Shown here: piece by piece, positions 57,054 to 59,998 of the stretch
Position numbering within the stretch: the stretch's first letter is position 1
Layout of the letters: every line of letters starts with the position of its first letter
NCBI GenBank assembly: GCA_902538225.1
Contig: CACBEF010000005.1
Location: 1 to 59,998 of the forward strand
DNA from: an uncultured Prochlorococcus sp.
GTDB lineage: Bacteria; Cyanobacteriota; Cyanobacteriia; PCC-6307; Cyanobiaceae
Direction: 5' to 3'
DNA length: 59,998 nucleotides
The notes under the pieces: model-generated
Database searches by the model: none
Seen by the model: only the letters and a program-made list of their open reading frames with translations
What the model was told of the DNA's origin: nothing
Program-made: the position numbers and the translations under genes

Positions 57054-57881
57054 TTGACTGATTTTTTGGTAGCTGCATTGCAAATTACGAGTACTTCAAA
57101 TGTTGAAGCAAATTTTACTGAAGCAGAAGAACAGATTGAATTAGCGGCTAGAAGAGGTGCTGAGTTAATAGGATTGCCTGAGAATTTTGCTTTTTTAGGA
57201 GGAGATGATGAAAAACTTAGATTAGCCTCTGAATTGTCAGAGAAGTGTACAAATTTTCTAAAAACTATGTCACAAAGATATCAAGTATTTCTTTTGGGAG
57301 GAGGGTATCCTGTCCCTGCGGGTGATGATAGTCATACTTTTAATAGGTCAGCCTTATTTGGGAAAGATGGACAGATTTTGGCAAAATATGACAAGATTCA
57401 TTTGTTTGATGTTGATTTGCCAGATGGAAATCTATACAAGGAATCATCCACTATTTTATCTGGAGCAGAGTATCCCCCTGTTGTAGATGTACCAGGTTTA
57501 TGCAAAATAGGATTATCTATTTGTTACGACGTTAGATTTCCTGAACTCTATAGATATTTGTCTTCCAATGGTGCAGAGCTAATTATGATTCCTGCAGCTT
57601 TTACAGCATTTACTGGAAAAGATCATTGGCAAATACTATTACAAGCAAGAGCAATTGAGAATACAGCATATGTAGTCGCTCCAGCTCAAACTGGTATTCA
57701 TTATGGAAGAAGGCAAAGTCATGGCCATGCAATGGTAATTGATCCTTGGGGTACAGTTTTATCTGATGCCGGAAAAACTCAGGGAGCTGCAATAGCACCT
57801 GCTGATAAAGAAAGAGTAAAGAAAATTAGGGAGCAGATGCCAAGCCTTAAACATAGAAAAAACAAATTGTTTTCAAACTAA
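57054..57881 (+). CDS. Nitrilase-family amidohydrolase (Nit1-like)
   Basis: This 275-residue carbon-nitrogen hydrolase has the catalytic triad E43 (LPENFAFL), K113 (KYDKIHLFDVD) and C158 (ICYDVRFPELYRYL). The KIHLFDVD and CYDVRFPELYR forms resemble Nit1, the deaminated-glutathione amidase, more than other branches; this is an inference. The glutathione genes at 4444-7090 fit this idea but are distant. The start is TTG at 57054, supported by AGGAG at 57042-57046, seven bases before it. Its TAA overlaps the ATG of the amidase gene by one base. Confidence 0.88.
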   Translation: MTDFLVAALQITSTSNVEANFTEAEEQIELAARRGAELIGLPENFAFLGGDDEKLRLASELSEKCTNFLKTMSQRYQVFLLGGGYPVPAGDDSHTFNRSALFGKDGQILAKYDKIHLFDVDLPDGNLYKESSTILSGAEYPPVVDVPGLCKIGLSICYDVRFPELYRYLSSNGAELIMIPAAFTAFTGKDHWQILLQARAIENTAYVVAPAQTGIHYGRRQSHGHAMVIDPWGTVLSDAGKTQGAAIAPADKERVKKIREQMPSLKHRKNKLFSN

Positions 57882-58966
57882 TGAAAAAGTTTTTAGATAA
57901 TAAACTTTTTCGTTATTTATCCGTTTTTTTATTTTTAAATTCTTCAATCCTTCCAGTTAAATCTTCAAGTGCTCTTGCGGCATGGGCTATAAATACTAAT
58001 GGGGTTTTAGAATTAAGAACTAAATCAAATACAAATTTAAAAGCATATTTTCAGAAGGCTAACCAAATATCGGGAGATAGATTCTGGGTAGATTTCCCAG
58101 GAGAATTAAAAAATCCCAGAACAATAAAAGGTAATGGCCCAATAAAAGAAATTAGATTAGGTAAACCAGATAAGGGTAAAACAAGACTAGTAATTGAATT
58201 TAAGGAAGAGGCTAATTTGAAACCTTTGACTTGGCAAATGGTTGGCTTAGATCAAAATAGATGGAGAATTAAACTATTTAACCCAAAATATTCATTTAAA
58301 AAGATTAGTGAAGGTTTAGTTGAAAAGAAAAGAGGCAATATCAAAGCAAATCAAAATTCAATTCATAAGAAGAAAAACAATTATGGTTACTTGAAACTAC
58401 CAGAGGTAAAACGAAACAAGTTTGAGGTTGTAATCGATCCAGGTCATGGAGGACCTGACCCAGGAGCAATAGGTATAGGTGGTATTAGAGAAACAGATGT
58501 AGTTCTAGAGGTTTCAAAAATAGTTAAAAATTTACTTTCTGAGAAAGGCGTCAAAGTAAGGTTGACTAGAATAAATGAAGTTGATTTGGATTTGCCTCCA
58601 AGAGTTTCCATTGCTAATAATACTGATGCAGATATTTTTGTAAGTATTCATGCAAATGCCTCAAGAGGTAAAAGAAGAGACATAAATGGATTGGAAACCT
58701 TTTATTACAGAGGGTGGAGAGGAAGATTACTCGCGAAAAGAATTCAAAAACAAATTTTAAGAGTTTCACCTGGGAGTCCTGATCGAGGAGTTAAACAAGG
58801 TCGATTTTATGTAATTAAAAATACTAGGATGCCCGCAGTCCTTGTAGAAATTGGATTTTTAACTGGAAGATTAGATGCAAGAAGATTAGAAAAAATAACC
58901 CATCGAAAAAGATTAGCCTATGCAATTGCAAAAGGCATCCTCGAATATCTAGATAAAGTAGGGTGA
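57881..58966 (+). CDS. N-acetylmuramoyl-L-alanine amidase with AMIN domain
   Basis: This is a periplasmic enzyme that cuts septal peptidoglycan. A signal peptide covers about residues 1-34 (RYLSVFLFLNSSILPVKSSS). An AMIN targeting domain follows (about 38-135), then a linker. The amidase_3 catalytic domain (about 182-355) has VVIDPGHGGPDPGA (zinc His), IRETDVVLEVS (zinc Glu), VSIHANAS (zinc His) and AVLVEIGFLTG (catalytic Glu). The length of 361 is normal for AmiC types. Its stop overlaps the murI start by 3 bases (GTGA). Confidence 0.95.
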   Translation: MKKFLDNKLFRYLSVFLFLNSSILPVKSSSALAAWAINTNGVLELRTKSNTNLKAYFQKANQISGDRFWVDFPGELKNPRTIKGNGPIKEIRLGKPDKGKTRLVIEFKEEANLKPLTWQMVGLDQNRWRIKLFNPKYSFKKISEGLVEKKRGNIKANQNSIHKKKNNYGYLKLPEVKRNKFEVVIDPGHGGPDPGAIGIGGIRETDVVLEVSKIVKNLLSEKGVKVRLTRINEVDLDLPPRVSIANNTDADIFVSIHANASRGKRRDINGLETFYYRGWRGRLLAKRIQKQILRVSPGSPDRGVKQGRFYVIKNTRMPAVLVEIGFLTGRLDARRLEKITHRKRLAYAIAKGILEYLDKVG

Positions 58967-59757
58967 AACTTAAAATAGGTATATTTGATAGCGGAATAGG
59001 TGGTTTCACTATCCTTAATTCTTTACTAAAAACTCGTAAAGATGTAGAAGTTTTTTATTTGGCGGATACAAAAAGAATACCTTTTGGGAACAAAAATTCT
59101 AAAGAGATTAGATTAATTGCAAAGGAGATTTGTACTTTTTTTGTTGATAAGAATTTGGATGCATTATTAGTTGCTTGTAACACTACAAATGCCTGTGCGC
59201 TTGATATTCTAGAAGATAATCTAAAGGTTCCTTGTTTTGACCTTATAAACTCAGTATCGGAAATAGTTGATAAACAAATAATTGGAGTCCTGGCAACACA
59301 AACAACTGTTCGATCTTCGTATTACAAGAAAGCTATAATTGCTAAAAAAGAGAATACGATAATTTTTCAGCAAGAATGTCCAGAATTTGTATCAGAAATT
59401 GAAAAAGAAAAATTAAATCTTGATAAGTTAAATAGTCTTTCAAACTTATACTTAAGACCACTAATAAACAAAAATATTGAAGAATTAATACTTGGATGTA
59501 GTCACTATCCTTTAATTTATGACTTTTTAAGAAAAAAATTAGATTCAAATATAAAAATTATTGATCCATCGGTAGCATTAATAAATAAATTTAATGAATC
59601 TTTTGCTATTCCAGAAACTGACCGCTATGAGAGTATTTTTTTCGAAAATGTAAAATTTTTTGTTACTTCAGAAAGAGATGAGTTTTCCAATAAAGTAAAA
59701 ATTTGGCTTGGAATTAATAAAGAAATTAGGTTGGTTAGCCTCCGAAGTAATGTTTGA
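58963..59757 (+). CDS. murI: Glutamate racemase
   Basis: MurI makes D-glutamate for peptidoglycan. The 264-residue protein has IGIFDSGIGGFTIL at its start, and catalytic Cys near 72 in LLVACNTTNACAL and near 179 in LGCSHYPLI. The GTG start at 58963 overlaps the amidase stop. The context, next to an amidase, fits cell-wall metabolism. Confidence 0.96.
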   Translation: MKLKIGIFDSGIGGFTILNSLLKTRKDVEVFYLADTKRIPFGNKNSKEIRLIAKEICTFFVDKNLDALLVACNTTNACALDILEDNLKVPCFDLINSVSEIVDKQIIGVLATQTTVRSSYYKKAIIAKKENTIIFQQECPEFVSEIEKEKLNLDKLNSLSNLYLRPLINKNIEELILGCSHYPLIYDFLRKKLDSNIKIIDPSVALINKFNESFAIPETDRYESIFFENVKFFVTSERDEFSNKVKIWLGINKEIRLVSLRSNV

Positions 59758-59784
59758 TTCCTTAAGATATGTAAGAGGTCAATC

Positions 59785-59998
59785 ATGAATACAGTAACAG
59801 AGCTACTACAACCAGTTGAAAATGATCTTGATGATCTTATTTTAGAACTGAAAAATCTAATAGGAGCTGGTCACCCAATTCTTCAAGCCGCAGCAGAACA
59901 CCTTTTTAGTGCTGGGGGGAAAAGGTTGAGACCTGGTATAGTTTTATTGATTTCAAAAGCTATATCTCCTGAATTTTGCTTGACAACTAAACATAAAA
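59785..59998 (+). CDS. sds: Polyprenyl (solanesyl-type) diphosphate synthase, 5' end
   Basis: The first 71 residues are seen before the window ends. They include IGAGHPILQAAAEHLFSAGGKRLRPG, the conserved start of the trans-prenyltransferase family up to the GGKRLRP motif that binds isopentenyl diphosphate. The FARM and SARM Asp-rich motifs lie outside the window. In cyanobacteria the gene after murI is usually the solanesyl diphosphate synthase for plastoquinone side chains; that naming rests on context. AGAGG ahead of the ATG is a fair ribosome binding site. Confidence 0.85.
   Translation, partial: MNTVTELLQPVENDLDDLILELKNLIGAGHPILQAAAEHLFSAGGKRLRPGIVLLISKAISPEFCLTTKHK

Noticed and set aside
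1-59998. Mobile element, prophage, toxin-antitoxin pair, CRISPR or defence island
   Set aside because: I saw no transposase, integrase, repeat-spacer array or recognised defence gene; gene content and gap sizes look like core genome throughout.

Overview
This window is a gene-dense, very AT-rich stretch of a picocyanobacterial chromosome. The best match is a high-light-type Prochlorococcus. The reasons are the low-GC codon use, the tight gene packing, the cyanobacterial hallmark genes (plastocyanin petE, ndhL, ndhD, a cyAbrB regulator, several proteins shared with plastids) and the gene content, which I recognise as core Prochlorococcus. I see no transposase, integrase, phage gene, CRISPR array or rRNA. 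The region looks like conserved core genome, not a genomic island. No intergenic gap exceeds 300 bases; the longest are about 165-175 bases.

Layout. 1-2873: 3' part of an ABC exporter, a GNAT acetyltransferase and a pair of small glycosyltransferase-like proteins. 3041-9340: dnaA, then glutathione S-transferase and glutathione reductase genes (divergent), a Ca2+/Na+ antiporter and pyrC. 9440-11033: tRNA-Leu(UAA), ndhL, a DUF3007 membrane protein and trpA. 11116-14997: cyAbrB, a YciI-like protein, a sigma factor/YkvA/HTH cluster, hisIE and a QueD-like protein. 15047-25343, all on the minus strand: clpB, petE, an SDR epimerase, hemE, glgB, a CocE-type hydrolase and three small conserved proteins. 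25396-31701, plus strand: a TamB-like envelope protein, proA, folB and a lipase. 31694-40766, minus strand: prlC, ndhD, thrB, glk, thrS, trpS and an RGG-rich protein. 40932-46007, plus strand: a DUF697 protein, a manganese-type ABC transporter (three genes) and a DUF4336 protein. 46013-46978, minus strand: DUF760 and lepB. 47028-52557, plus strand: menD, menB, glgA, murF. 52559-56161, minus strand: glmU, an MnmD-like methyltransferase and aroA. 56289-59998, plus strand: comB-like, nitrilase, amidase, murI and the start of a polyprenyl diphosphate synthase.

How the genes fit together. Most are housekeeping: amino acid synthesis (trpA, hisIE, proA, thrB, aroA), pyrimidine and folate/pterin steps (pyrC, folB, queD-like), glycogen metabolism (glgA, glgB, glk), phylloquinone (menD, menB), cell wall (murF, glmU, murI, amidase), tetrapyrrole (hemE) and photosynthetic electron transport (petE, ndhL, ndhD). 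Streamlining is extreme: six of nine convergent gene pairs have gaps of 8 bases or less, or overlap. At least eight genes appear to start with TTG.

I did not find a clear previously undescribed system. The observations most worth a second look are regulatory: a perfect 10-bp hairpin at the predicted 5' end of the pyrC mRNA, a perfect dyad just upstream of dnaA, and spaced direct repeats upstream of hemE and petE. On the protein side they are a QueD-like protein with one zinc-site histidine replaced, and a DUF697/Mn-transporter/DUF4336 gene cluster of unknown logic.
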